Origin: Luethyella okanaganae
GTDB taxonomy: Bacteria; Actinomycetota; Actinomycetes; Actinomycetales; Microbacteriaceae
Assembly: GCF_042660285.1 (NCBI RefSeq)
Contig: NZ_JBHSTP010000003.1
Location: forward strand, 506,248-570,247
Length of the DNA: 64,000 nt
Direction of reading: 5' to 3'
Each line of letters begins with the position of its first letter. Within the stretch, counting starts at the first letter, position 1. The notes under the pieces were generated by a model. That model saw only the letters and a list, made by a program, of their open reading frames with translations, did not search any database and was not told where the DNA came from. Below, in pieces: positions 44,830 through 52,458 of this stretch. A program made the position numbers and the translations under genes.

Positions 44830-45602
44830 CCATTGGCACTTCACTGACGGCGGCCCAGACCCCGCACGAACTGTTGCAGCGCTGGGACGCGCAGCAGGCG
44901 GCATACATCAGGCATCGCGCACTGCGCTTCGACACCATGCTGCGGGTGCTTGAGCGCATCGGTAACGGCCGCCCGCGTGTGCTGGACCTCGCGAGCGGAC
45001 CCGGTTCGCTCGCCGCGGCCGTGATCGAGAGATTTCCAGGGGCCGAGGTCGTCTGCGCCGACAAAGACCCGGTTCTGCTGGCGATCGCGCGCGACGTGCT
45101 CGGCAGCACGGGCAGGGTCACCGTCGTCGACGCCGACCTGAACGACCCGAGCTGGGTCGGGACGGTCGGCGGACCGTTTGACGCCGTTGTCAGCTCGACA
45201 GCGCTGCACTGGTTGCAGCCCGAGGTGCTCACCCGCGTGTACTTCGAACTTGCGGGACTCATCCGAACAGGCGGGGTGTTCCTGAACGGCGATCATCTCT
45301 GCTACGACGAGACGTCTCAGCCGGTGCTGCGTCAGGTCGCGGCGGACGACGACGACGCGACCCAGGCGGAAGCTCTCGGGGGCGGATCGGACAGTTGGGA
45401 CGAGTGGTGGCAAAGCGCCGAAGCTCAGCCCGCATACGCGCTGGCGGTCTCCGAACGAGCCGAACGGTGGCGGGGAAAGCTCGAGGCTCCACCCAAGGTC
45501 ACCCTCGAGTTCCACCGTGCCGTGCTTCGCAGTGCCGATTTCGCCGAGGTCGGCACGGTGTGGCAGTACCTCGACGACTATGTCGTGTACGCCGTGCGCT
45601 GA
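44826..45602 (+). CDS. Class I SAM-dependent methyltransferase
   Basis: 258 aa. Motif I is VLDLASGPGSLAAAV, followed by AEVVCADKDPVLLAIA (acidic loop) and FDAVVSSTALHWLQPEVL (motif IV region), as in Tam/UbiE-like small-molecule methyltransferases. It is coupled by ATGA to the importer ATPase and so shares the iron-box promoter. It may modify an imported chelator or metallophore; that is inference. It ends 6 nt from the stop of a convergent SRPBCC gene. Confidence 0.85.
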   Translation: MTIGTSLTAAQTPHELLQRWDAQQAAYIRHRALRFDTMLRVLERIGNGRPRVLDLASGPGSLAAAVIERFPGAEVVCADKDPVLLAIARDVLGSTGRVTVVDADLNDPSWVGTVGGPFDAVVSSTALHWLQPEVLTRVYFELAGLIRTGGVFLNGDHLCYDETSQPVLRQVAADDDDATQAEALGGGSDSWDEWWQSAEAQPAYALAVSERAERWRGKLEAPPKVTLEFHRAVLRSADFAEVGTVWQYLDDYVVYAVR

Positions 45603-45608
45603 TCCGGC

Positions 45609-46043
45609 TCAGGCCTCGGACTCGAGGATGCGCTTGGCTCCGTCGAGGGCGGCGAGTTCCGCGTCCATCGTCTTCTGCACCATGCCTGACATGACGAGCT
45701 TCTTGACACCGGACAGCTGCGCGTCGAGCGTGAAGACGACCTCGGTTCCGACCTCGGTCGCGCGGAACTCGTAAACCGCCGTCGGCCGGACGGGACCGGC
45801 CGTCGTGAGGATCGCCACGCGGGTCTCCGGCTCATACGCGGTCACCTCGAAGTCCGCGACGATTGCGCGGCCTCCCGGACCGGAAACGCGTTGCCGATAG
45901 CTCGCGCCGACTCCGAGCGGGCCGTTCCGCTCGATCTCGAGCACGCCGCGACGCCACCGTGGATCGTTCTCGGCGTCGGCAAAGAACGCGAAAACATCGC
46001 TTACGGGGCGATCGATCACGATCGTACGGCTGGCATGAGGCAC
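45609..46043 (-). CDS. SRPBCC family protein
   Basis: 144 aa from a GTG whose codon is at 46043-46041 (AAGGG about 8 nt upstream); the open frame continues upstream but without domain content. SRTIVIDRPVSDVFAFFADAENDPRW is the N-terminal strand/helix of START-like lipid or ligand-binding folds. It continues with VADFEVTAYEPETRVAI and YEFRATEVGTEVVFTLD, ending in a C-terminal helix. Such proteins bind hydrophobic ligands or act as cyclases; no specific role can be given. Confidence 0.8.
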   Translation of the reverse strand: MPHASRTIVIDRPVSDVFAFFADAENDPRWRRGVLEIERNGPLGVGASYRQRVSGPGGRAIVADFEVTAYEPETRVAILTTAGPVRPTAVYEFRATEVGTEVVFTLDAQLSGVKKLVMSGMVQKTMDAELAALDGAKRILESEA

Positions 46044-46130
46044 TGCAAGACCCTTTCGGAGTGTGAGGAGATCAGCATAGCGGCCTACGACGGATCTGCC
46101 TCGGGAGTGCGCCGAAATCGTCGCGTCGAT

Positions 46131-46167
46131 CCGAACTGCCATGCTGGACCCGAACTGCCATGCTGGA
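46131..46167. repeat. 19-bp tandem duplication at the ClbS-like gene start
   Basis: CCGAACTGCCATGCTGGA occurs at 46131-46148 and again at 46150-46167, one base apart. It duplicates a CATG and so creates a second possible ATG, which blurs the start of the next gene. Confidence 0.85.
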
Positions 46168-46683
46168 GGGGTGCGAGTACTGCCCAGGGACGAACTGTTG
46201 GCCGGCATGAGATCCGAGCGTGCGCGGCTCGAGACCGCGCTGTGCCGTGTCGAGGAGCGAGGGCTCTTCGGCGCGATCGCCGTCGACGCCTGGACGGTCA
46301 AGGACGTGCTCGCGATACGTGCGCGGTGGACCGAGATGGTCGCCGCTTGGGTCATTGCCGGCGTCAGGGGCGAGACACCGCGCACCCCGGCGCTGGGCTA
46401 CACCTGGGGCGAGACTCCGAGGCTCAATGCCGACATCGTCGCTGCCGAGGCAGACGCAACACCGGCCCAGTTGCGTCATCGTCTCGGCGCCGCTCTCGCC
46501 TCGATCGAGCTCGCCGTGAGTGATCTGAGCGACGAGGATCTCTTGAGCACCGGCCGTTTCTCCTGGACCCGGGCTTGGTGCGTCTCCCGATGGGTGTCGA
46601 CGAACACCATCACCCAGTATGCCTCGCTCGGGCGGATGGTCCGGCGGGTGCTGCGTGCCGCGGCCGAGGGAACGACGGGGTGA
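46141..46683 (+). CDS. ClbS/DfsB family four-helix bundle protein
   Basis: 180 aa by the longest reading; conserved sequence begins only at PRDELLAGMRSERARLE, so the start may be the GTG at 46171 (a GGAGGG sits unusually close) or later. Helical protein with AWTVKDVLAIRARWTEMV, the GYTWGETPRLNADI block and the C-terminal SWTRAWCVSRWVSTNTITQY region typical of the family. ClbS protects E. coli from colibactin; most relatives are uncharacterised DinB-like proteins. The next gene starts at its stop (GTGA). Confidence 0.75.
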   Translation: MLDPNCHAGGVRVLPRDELLAGMRSERARLETALCRVEERGLFGAIAVDAWTVKDVLAIRARWTEMVAAWVIAGVRGETPRTPALGYTWGETPRLNADIVAAEADATPAQLRHRLGAALASIELAVSDLSDEDLLSTGRFSWTRAWCVSRWVSTNTITQYASLGRMVRRVLRAAAEGTTG

Positions 46684-47069
46684 AGGGAACCGCGCGCTGC
46701 CCCTGCCTGAGCGGCGAGAGCTACGATGCCTGCTGCGGCCGGCTCCACAGGGGCGAGGCGGATGCCGCGACAGCCGAGGCGCTCATGCGCTCACGGTTCT
46801 CGGCATTCGCCGTCGGAGACGAGGACTATCTGCTACACAGCTGGCACTCGAGCACAAGGCCGTCCGCACTGAATCTCGATCCGGGCCTGCGCTGGTACCG
46901 TCTCGACATCGTGCGCACCGATCGTGGCGGCATGCTCGACGTCGAGGGCACGGTCGAGTTCGATGCCTACCATCGGTCCCCCGATGACCGCGGGATGCAG
47001 CATGAGACGAGTCGCTTCGTGCGGGAGGGTGGTCGCTGGGTGTATCTGGACGCGCTCCCGACCGGATAG
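46680..47069 (+). CDS. YchJ family protein with SEC-C-type zinc motif
   Basis: 129 aa from the GTG overlapping the ClbS-like stop. The N-terminal CPCLSGESYDACCGRLH block supplies Cys zinc ligands (CxC...CC). It is followed by AEALMRSRFSAFAVGDEDYLLHSWH, the YchJ signature, and a C-terminal NTF2-like part (GTVEFDAYHR, then HETSRFVREGGRWVYLD). YchJ-like proteins are widespread and of unknown function. Confidence 0.85.
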   Translation: MKGTARCPCLSGESYDACCGRLHRGEADAATAEALMRSRFSAFAVGDEDYLLHSWHSSTRPSALNLDPGLRWYRLDIVRTDRGGMLDVEGTVEFDAYHRSPDDRGMQHETSRFVREGGRWVYLDALPTG

Positions 47070-47163
47070 CGCGAACGGATGTGGGTCGCGACCGTGGAGA
47101 AACCGTGGAGAATAAGCCATTGCCCCCGTGTGCGAGGGCAATGCGCGGCAGCACGATGGGAGC

Positions 47164-47714
47164 ATGACTGTCGAAGCCATCTTCGCCGCCCGCACACTTG
47201 CGTTGTTCGCGGCCTCCGTCGCCCTGCTCGTGGGGTGCTCTCAGAATGCGACTCCGACGGATGGCGCCGTCGACCAGCCGTCAGCGGCCGGCGGCGGCGG
47301 TGCTGCATCCTGCGACGCGGCGACCGCGGAAGGCTACGAGCTGTTCAGCGATCCCGCGCTGAGCGTGCACCCGGAGGACGGCGTCGAGTTCGGCGGCGGC
47401 ACCGCCATGAGCTTCACCTACGAGCTGCACGACGAGACGCGCTCCCCGACGAGACGCGCTCCCCGACGTACGCCTACAACCTGGCCGTCATCCAGGATGA
47501 CGGTAGCGTCGCGCCGATGACCGGCGCACCGTTCTTCGACGTCTCGGGCGGCGGCGTCAGCACGGCTGACAAGGTGTTCCTGTCGGAGACCGACGGACGC
47601 CCCGGATTCTTTACCGTGACCGTGACGCAGGACGCCGCCTTCGACGGCGACTCCTACGACGCCACGGTGATCGAGCTCGGTCGCTATTGCGTCGCCTTTG
47701 TCGTGAGCGAATAG
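47164..47714 (+). pseudogene. Small lipoprotein gene frameshifted by a 17-bp tandem duplication
   Basis: The 5' part encodes a lipoprotein signal peptide (TLALFAASVALLVGC) and reads to FTYELHDETRSPT. Then GACGAGACGCGCTCCCC (47431-47447) is repeated exactly at 47448-47464, which shifts the frame. Removing one copy restores a continuous 177-aa protein continuing YAYNLAVIQDDGSVAP, then DKVFLSETDGRPGFFTVTV and ending CVAFVVSE. As read, the protein stops at 47520. This is a recent mutation, a slippage switch or a sequence error. The function is unknown; no homologue is recognised. Confidence 0.8.
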
Positions 47715-47720
47715 CGGGGA

Positions 47721-47736
47721 ACGGCCGGATGGCCGT
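47721..47736. terminator. Short hairpin between convergent genes
   Basis: ACGGCC-GGAT-GGCCGT, 7 nt after the stop of the lipoprotein gene and before the convergent AlaX-type gene. No T-tract. Confidence 0.4.
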
Positions 47737-47764
47737 CTCGACCAGAGGGGGGCGTGTTGCCGAC

Positions 47765-48631
47765 TTACTCCGCCGAGGTCTCCATCGTGAGAATCGAGGT
47801 GCCCTCGTCGTCTCCGATCGTCAACTCGACCCTGACCGTGCCGAGCTCGTCGAGCGATGAGACGTGAGTGCCGCCACACGGGATGCTGACGGATGCCTCG
47901 GGCAGTTCGCAAACCCAGTGACGGCGATCGGTGAGTCGCGGTCCGTCTCGGTCGACCCGCACCATCGCTGAGCTGGCGATCCACTCGGCGAGGGTCGCGT
48001 TCACGGACTCCGCCACCATGGGCAGGCTCTCAGCGAGCCCGTCCATGTCGAAACCCTTGCGCCGCAAGGACTTGTTGAGCCGGTACACGTCGATCGAACC
48101 GTGCTCGTGGATCGTCGACGACTCGATGGCCGAACCGTCGAAGTCGGGCTGGCCCAGGCCGTCCGGGCGGGTCTCCTTGCCCCATCGGTGCGCGAGGGCG
48201 CGGTTGAGCGCGAGGGACGCCACGTGGCATGCGCTGTGACCGGTCGAGAGTGCGCGGCGGTAGGCTCCGTCGACGATCACCTCGACGGTGTCACCCTCGG
48301 CGAGCCCGGAGCCAGCGGCGACGACATGGGCGACGACGAAGATCCAGCCCTCCGTGCCCTTCCGTACCGGGATGTCGGCGCCGAGGAGAAGCGTGGAGCC
48401 ATCCGTCGCCGCCACGATGCAGTCGACGAGGGGGCGGTCGGCACCGTCGATCCGCAGCGCAGCGCGGTCGGCGCCTTGGTCAGGCCAGCTAACGTCGACC
48501 GGGTGGCAGCTCGTGGAGTCCAGCAGGACGATGTCGTGGTCGCCTCGTGTCTCGACGTGGAGGACGATGGCCGCGTTGCTCAGCGCACCGCTCGGATAGT
48601 CGGCGATCGTGTCGGAGTCGGGAAGGGTCAT
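47765..48631 (-). CDS. Alanyl-tRNA editing (AlaX-type) metal-dependent hydrolase
   Basis: 288 aa. It has the two zinc half-sites of the AlaRS/ThrRS second-additional domain: HSACH (HxxxH) in TGHSACHVASL, and CGGTH (CxxxH) in SIPCGGTHVSS. An N-terminal beta-barrel similar to the AlaRS C-terminal editing region is indicated by VEVIVDGAYRR. Free-standing proteins of this type hydrolyse Ser- or Gly-mischarged tRNA-Ala in the cytoplasm. It is a single gene with a terminator-like dyad behind its start region. Confidence 0.85.
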   Translation of the reverse strand: MTLPDSDTIADYPSGALSNAAIVLHVETRGDHDIVLLDSTSCHPVDVSWPDQGADRAALRIDGADRPLVDCIVAATDGSTLLLGADIPVRKGTEGWIFVVAHVVAAGSGLAEGDTVEVIVDGAYRRALSTGHSACHVASLALNRALAHRWGKETRPDGLGQPDFDGSAIESSTIHEHGSIDVYRLNKSLRRKGFDMDGLAESLPMVAESVNATLAEWIASSAMVRVDRDGPRLTDRRHWVCELPEASVSIPCGGTHVSSLDELGTVRVELTIGDDEGTSILTMETSAE

Positions 48632-48700
48632 ATCGTCAATTCTGTTGCATGAGGCTCTGCTGTATGGGGCGGGCGTCGTGACCCGCTTCGGGAACGGGAG

Positions 48701-48735
48701 CGGCCCGGTCGATTCGACCGGGCCGTTCCCTTTCT
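48701..48735. terminator. Strong palindromic hairpin after the VOC gene
   Basis: CGGCCCGGTCGA and TCGACCGGGCCG (48701-48725) form a near-perfect stem, extended by GGAACGG/CCGTTCC outside, with TTCCCTTT on the right. It lies between the stop of the VOC gene (48747) and the start of the AlaX-type gene, both on the minus strand, so it probably ends the VOC transcript. Confidence 0.65.
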
Positions 48736-48746
48736 CGTCTCCTCGG

Positions 48747-49124
48747 TCACTCTGGTTGCAACACCGAGATGATGTTGCCGGACGGGTCGGCGAACCAGGC
48801 GATCCTGGGGCCGGGCCATCCGATGGAGATACCGTGCTCGTCCTGGTCGAGACCGTCGTAGTAGAGAAAGCTCACGCCGCGGGTCTCGAGCTCGGCCACC
48901 GCTTGGTCGATGTCGTCGACGACGATGTTGAGCATCGTGTAGCTCGCCGGCTCGTGGTTCTCCTTGCCGTAGGCGAAGACGGACGCGCCGTTGCCGAGCT
49001 CGATCCTGAACGCGCCGCTCATGTCCTCGGTGGTCGCCACGCCGAGAGTCTCACCGTAGAAACGCCTGGCTTCGTCGACGTCGCGCACCGAGAATCCGCT
49101 GAATACCGCCGAGGGCGTGAACAT
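48747..49124 (-). CDS. VOC (glyoxalase/bleomycin resistance) family protein
   Basis: 125 aa. AVFSGFSVRDVDEARRFYGETLG opens the fold, LNIVVDDIDQAVAELETRGV is the second module, and GPRIAWFADPSGNIISVLQ is the conserved end. It is coupled by a 1-nt overlap to the upstream GlsB/YeaQ gene, so the two form an operon. No specific substrate can be assigned. Confidence 0.85.
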   Translation of the reverse strand: MFTPSAVFSGFSVRDVDEARRFYGETLGVATTEDMSGAFRIELGNGASVFAYGKENHEPASYTMLNIVVDDIDQAVAELETRGVSFLYYDGLDQDEHGISIGWPGPRIAWFADPSGNIISVLQPE

Positions 49125-49390
49125 CAGACGGCCTTCTTACGGCCGGTGATGAGACCCCAGATCAACAACACGATGATGGACCCGCCGATCGCGAGCAGCC
49201 AACTCGACCACGACCAGAACTCGTTGAGGTTCGCGTTGAAGAGCAGGCCACCGAGCCAGCCGCCGAGCAGGGCGCCGACGACGCCGAGGATCAGGGTCGC
49301 GAACCATCCGCCACCCTGTTTGCCCGGCAGGATGAGTTTGGCAATAGCCCCGGCGATGAGGCCGAGGATGATGAATGCGAAGAATCCCAC
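49124..49390 (-). CDS. GlsB/YeaQ/YmgE family membrane protein
   Basis: 88 aa. Three membrane helices: AFIILGLIAGAIAKLIL, then WFATLILGVVGALLGGWLGG, then WLLAIGGSIIVLLIWGLI. The GKQGGG loop and the GG-rich second helix are the transglycosylase-associated/GlsB pattern seen in stress-induced small membrane proteins. First gene of a two-gene operon with the VOC protein. Confidence 0.9.
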   Translation of the reverse strand: MGFFAFIILGLIAGAIAKLILPGKQGGGWFATLILGVVGALLGGWLGGLLFNANLNEFWSWSSWLLAIGGSIIVLLIWGLITGRKKAV

Positions 49391-49889
49391 ACTGTTCCCC
49401 CTTCATTGAGGCCGGCCGGGTCTCGGCCGATCCACCTCCAGCCAAGCATTGCTTGCCTGCATCGACAAGGGGTCTGCCTTTATCGGTGACGAGACGTTGC
49501 TCTCGACGGATGTCGATTCTCGTCCCTGTAGTCCCCTCGCCCCGCTGTCATCTGCCGTCCTGTCGCCACCGTTTGCCCTGTCCCTGCTCTCGCCCTGCCC
49601 TGTCCCTGCTCTCACCTTGTCCCCACCGCTCGGGAGGCCATCGGCCGGAGTGGAGGCCACAATCGCGAAAAAGGTCCTCTCGCGCGTGCGAAGGCCTCCG
49701 CTCCGGTTATCGGAGCGCGGGCTGATGTCGAACTTTGAGACTGCTCGGAGCCGGGAACTCGCCTTCCGTGGGATTCGACGCGCCTCAGCCCCGCTCAGCG
49801 GTGAGGGCCGCAGCGGTTTGCCTGTGCGTCGCGAGCCTGAACCATGCGGTGTCGGGAATGCGCGCGAGGAAGGGGCCGGCGATGACGAT
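49391..49889. other. Intergenic stretch, largely empty
   Basis: No convincing gene. GCCCTGTCCCTGCTCTC is present twice (49575-49591 and 49597-49613) as an imperfect tandem repeat in a C/T-rich tract. The right part runs into an antiporter gene remnant on the minus strand. Confidence 0.5.
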
Positions 49890-50000
49890 CGAGAACTCGC
49901 CGCGTGGGGTGAGGGCAAGCCCCGCCCGCCGCCGCCCCGGGATCGCGATGCCGCAGATCGACCTTTTCAATTCGAACGCCCACGATCTAAAGCTACCCTT
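49785..50000 (-). pseudogene. Remnant of a CPA2/KefB-type cation:proton antiporter gene
   Basis: A 61-codon open frame on the minus strand (TTG at 49970) contains GRRRAGLALTPRGEFSIVIAG. This is the conserved membrane-helix block RAGxALxPRGEFSIVIAGL of KefB-like antiporters. It then switches to unrelated residues (PFLARIPDTAW), and an in-frame stop lies just upstream. No other part of the antiporter is nearby. It appears to be a deletion scar; the family match rests on about 20 residues. Confidence 0.4.
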
Positions 50001-51177
50001 CTACGAGCGGGCCGAGCCAGGCGGTGGCCACGGTGCCGTGCGCAGACTCGGCATCTGAAGGGTGGAAGATCCCGGCCACGACGTCACGGTAGAGCCGGCC
50101 GAGCTCGTCGCCGGCGAAGTAGGAGCCACCGCCGGAGACCCGAAGCGCCTGGTCGACGACGTGGCGGGCGCTCTCGGTCGCGCGGACCTTGACACCGACG
50201 AGCAGCGAGAACCAGCGGGATCCGTGGTCGGTGATCGTGTCGACATCGTGTGCGATCGCATCCAGCTGGGGATAGATCCCGTCTTGCGCGATGGCGGCAT
50301 CGGCGACGCGCCAACGGATGTCGGGGTCTTGGGCGAGCGGCCGACCGTCGTTCTTCATCGAGGTGCGGCGGTGGGCGGCCTCGACGGCGAGTTCGAGTGC
50401 GCGCCTGCCGATTCCCGTGTACACGGCCGCGAGCAGGATCTCGAAGTTGGCGAAGATCGCGAAGATGAGCGGATCGGTGTTGGGTCCGGGGTCGAGACGG
50501 CGCACAACGCGGTCGGCGGGGGCGAATGCGCCGTCGAGCACGGTGCTCTGACTCTGACTGGCACGCATCCCGAGGGTGTCCCAGTCGTCCTTCGTTCGGA
50601 TGCCGGGGTCTTCTCTGTCGATGAAGCCGTAGACGATCTTGGGGGCGTCGTCCGACTCGGTGTCGAGACCCATCGTGCCGAGGCGCGTCCACGCCGGTGA
50701 GAGCGAGGTGAAGACCTTGGTGCCCACGAAACGGTAGCCGCCGTCTGGCTGTGGGTGCGCCGCCGTGCGAGACCCGAAGAGCATAAGGTCGTTGCCGGCC
50801 TCGCTGATGCCGAAACCGAAGATCTCGCCGCGCCCGGCCTCCGCGAGCAGGAAGTCGAGTGAGTCGTCGCCACGGTCGTGGAGGGTCTTCGCGACACCCG
50901 TCCAGACGAGGTGCATGTTTACCGCGAGGGAGGTCGCCGGTGCGGCCGCCGCCAGGCGCACCTGCTCCCGGGCCACGGCGCGCAGGCTCAGCCCTTGGCC
51001 GCCGAACTCGACCGGGACGAGCGCGCGCAGGTAGCCGGAGGCACCGAGTTCGTCGAGGTCCTCAAAGAAGAAGGCGTTGTCGCGGTCGTAACCGACGGCC
51101 CTGGCGTGGATGCGCTCCAGGAGCTCGTCGCTGAGAATAGTCCGTTCCGCGGAGCTTTCCGTCGCAGCGAGGTTCAC
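49993..51177 (-). CDS. Acyl-CoA dehydrogenase family protein
   Basis: 394 aa flavoprotein fold. LGASGYLRALVPVEFGGQGLSL is the N-terminal helical block. FGFGISEAGND matches the FAD/substrate-contact strand (usual AxTEPxAGSD) with changes. YRFVGTKVFTSLSP is the beta-domain hallmark and ALRVSGGGSYFAGDELGRLYRDVVAG is the C-terminal FAD and catalytic region. The position usually holding a Glu base is not obvious, so it may belong to the monooxygenase-like (DszC/hydroxylase) side of the family. It follows the DUF4349 gene on the same strand after 34 nt. Confidence 0.85.
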   Translation of the reverse strand: MNLAATESSAERTILSDELLERIHARAVGYDRDNAFFFEDLDELGASGYLRALVPVEFGGQGLSLRAVAREQVRLAAAAPATSLAVNMHLVWTGVAKTLHDRGDDSLDFLLAEAGRGEIFGFGISEAGNDLMLFGSRTAAHPQPDGGYRFVGTKVFTSLSPAWTRLGTMGLDTESDDAPKIVYGFIDREDPGIRTKDDWDTLGMRASQSQSTVLDGAFAPADRVVRRLDPGPNTDPLIFAIFANFEILLAAVYTGIGRRALELAVEAAHRRTSMKNDGRPLAQDPDIRWRVADAAIAQDGIYPQLDAIAHDVDTITDHGSRWFSLLVGVKVRATESARHVVDQALRVSGGGSYFAGDELGRLYRDVVAGIFHPSDAESAHGTVATAWLGPLVEG

Positions 51178-51211
51178 CCCGTCAGCCTACGCCGTGGCAT
51201 CCGATCCGCGG

Positions 51212-52117
51212 TTACTGGTGTCGGTTCTCGGGCGGAGCGCTCGGGGCCTGCGGTGAGACGCCGGAGTGGTCCTGGCGACGCGCACGGTCGCCACGCAGCG
51301 AGAGGAGCACGATGAGCAGCACGATGCCGCCGACGACCGCGAGCAGCGCGAGCCAGGGGAGCAGCACGCCGATGACGATGAGGGAGCCGCCGAGGAAGGC
51401 GATCACCGAGTTCCAGCCGGCGACGAGCCCGCCCCAGAAGCTGTCCGGAGCGCCCGGTGCGATAGTGCCCACCGAGATGAAGTCGACGTTCAGTGTGGAG
51501 AAGTCGATCTGGTCGTTGAGATAGTCGCGCTGCGTCGTGAGCGAGTCGAGCTCGGATTGACGCTGCGAGAGGGCCGATTCGATCGCGATGAGGTCGGTCG
51601 TGTTCGTCGCCTGGCTCATGAGGGCGAGCAGACGGCCGACGGACGTTTCGAGAGCCGTGATGCGGGCGTCGAGGTCCTGGGTCTGCTGGGTGACATCCGT
51701 CGCGCTGATCGACACGTAGTTGACGGTGCCGAGTCTCTTGAGGTCGGCGAGCACCGTGTCGAGCTTGCCGGCCGGCATGCGGATGACGAGGCTCGCGCTC
51801 GCGCTCTGCGTCTCGGTCGCCGGTTGCTCTGTACGGCTGTCGATGCGGCCGCCGGTGCCGTCGACGAGTCCGCTCGCCGCGTCTGCTGCGTCGATGGGAC
51901 TGTCGGCGGTGATCGAGACCGAACCGCTCGTGACGATGTCGCGGTTCTCGAGCTTGATGTCGGTCGTGGTCCCTTCGGCGAAGGACCCGGGGGTGCCGTC
52001 GGCCGGCGCCGGCTCGATCGCGCCGCGACTGGAGCTTTGACCGCCCATGGTGCTCGAGCATCCGGCCAGGAGGAGGGCCGAGAGAATGACTGCGGTGACC
52101 GGGAGCGCTCGTTTCAT
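51212..52117 (-). CDS. DUF4349 domain lipoprotein
   Basis: 301 aa. Signal peptide with lipobox LAGC (residues 17-20). A Ser/Gly-rich spacer is followed by the DUF4349 region: DIVTSGSVSITADSPIDAAD, then VIRMPAGKLDTVLADLKRLG, then the predicted coiled coil QTQDLDARITALETSVGRLL continuing to LIAIESALSQRQSELDSL. C-terminally there are two hydrophobic segments (WLALLAVVGGIVLLIVLLSL) and a basic tail. It is therefore lipid-anchored outside and membrane-spanning at the end. The function of DUF4349 is unknown. Confidence 0.87.
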   Translation of the reverse strand: MKRALPVTAVILSALLLAGCSSTMGGQSSSRGAIEPAPADGTPGSFAEGTTTDIKLENRDIVTSGSVSITADSPIDAADAASGLVDGTGGRIDSRTEQPATETQSASASLVIRMPAGKLDTVLADLKRLGTVNYVSISATDVTQQTQDLDARITALETSVGRLLALMSQATNTTDLIAIESALSQRQSELDSLTTQRDYLNDQIDFSTLNVDFISVGTIAPGAPDSFWGGLVAGWNSVIAFLGGSLIVIGVLLPWLALLAVVGGIVLLIVLLSLRGDRARRQDHSGVSPQAPSAPPENRHQ

Positions 52118-52242
52118 GCCACAACCTTATGGGCGGGCAGCGAGGGTATGTCTGGATGCGCTCTGCGAGTCCGGTCACGATCCGATCTCGGCCCCTCGCA
52201 TCCGGCGGGAGGTCCAGGCGGAGCGGTTGTCATGATGAGGGC

Positions 52243-52458
52243 ATGGCTTGGCTGGGTGAGCTCCTCGGGCGTTTCCGGCGCCGCAAGGCGCCCATCCTGC
52301 ATGTGGCCTCGGATGTCTGCGACGGCCCCGTCGTGGTGATGGTGCACGGGATCGCCTCGACCTCCGTGACGTTCCAACATCTCGTTCCGATGCTCGAACG
52401 ACGTCACCGCTGCATGCGGTGGGAGCGACATGCGTCCAGTGGCCGGGCTCGACCCTAA
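52243..52458 (+). pseudogene. Truncated alpha/beta hydrolase gene
   Basis: 71 codons. APILHVASDVCDGPVVVMV, then HGIASTSVTFQHLVPML, is the first strand and oxyanion HG turn of an alpha/beta hydrolase. After ERRHRC the sequence turns unrelated (MRWERHASSGRARP) and stops. The nucleophile elbow, acid and His are all absent, and the next gene follows at once on the other strand, overlapping by 4 nt. This looks like a 3' deletion that also brought the MFS gene into its present position. Confidence 0.65.

Noticed and set aside
45609..46385. 258-aa version of the SRPBCC protein
   Set aside because: The first 114 residues are Ser/Ala/Arg-rich and antisense to the ClbS-like gene; the domain starts at the GTG at 46043.
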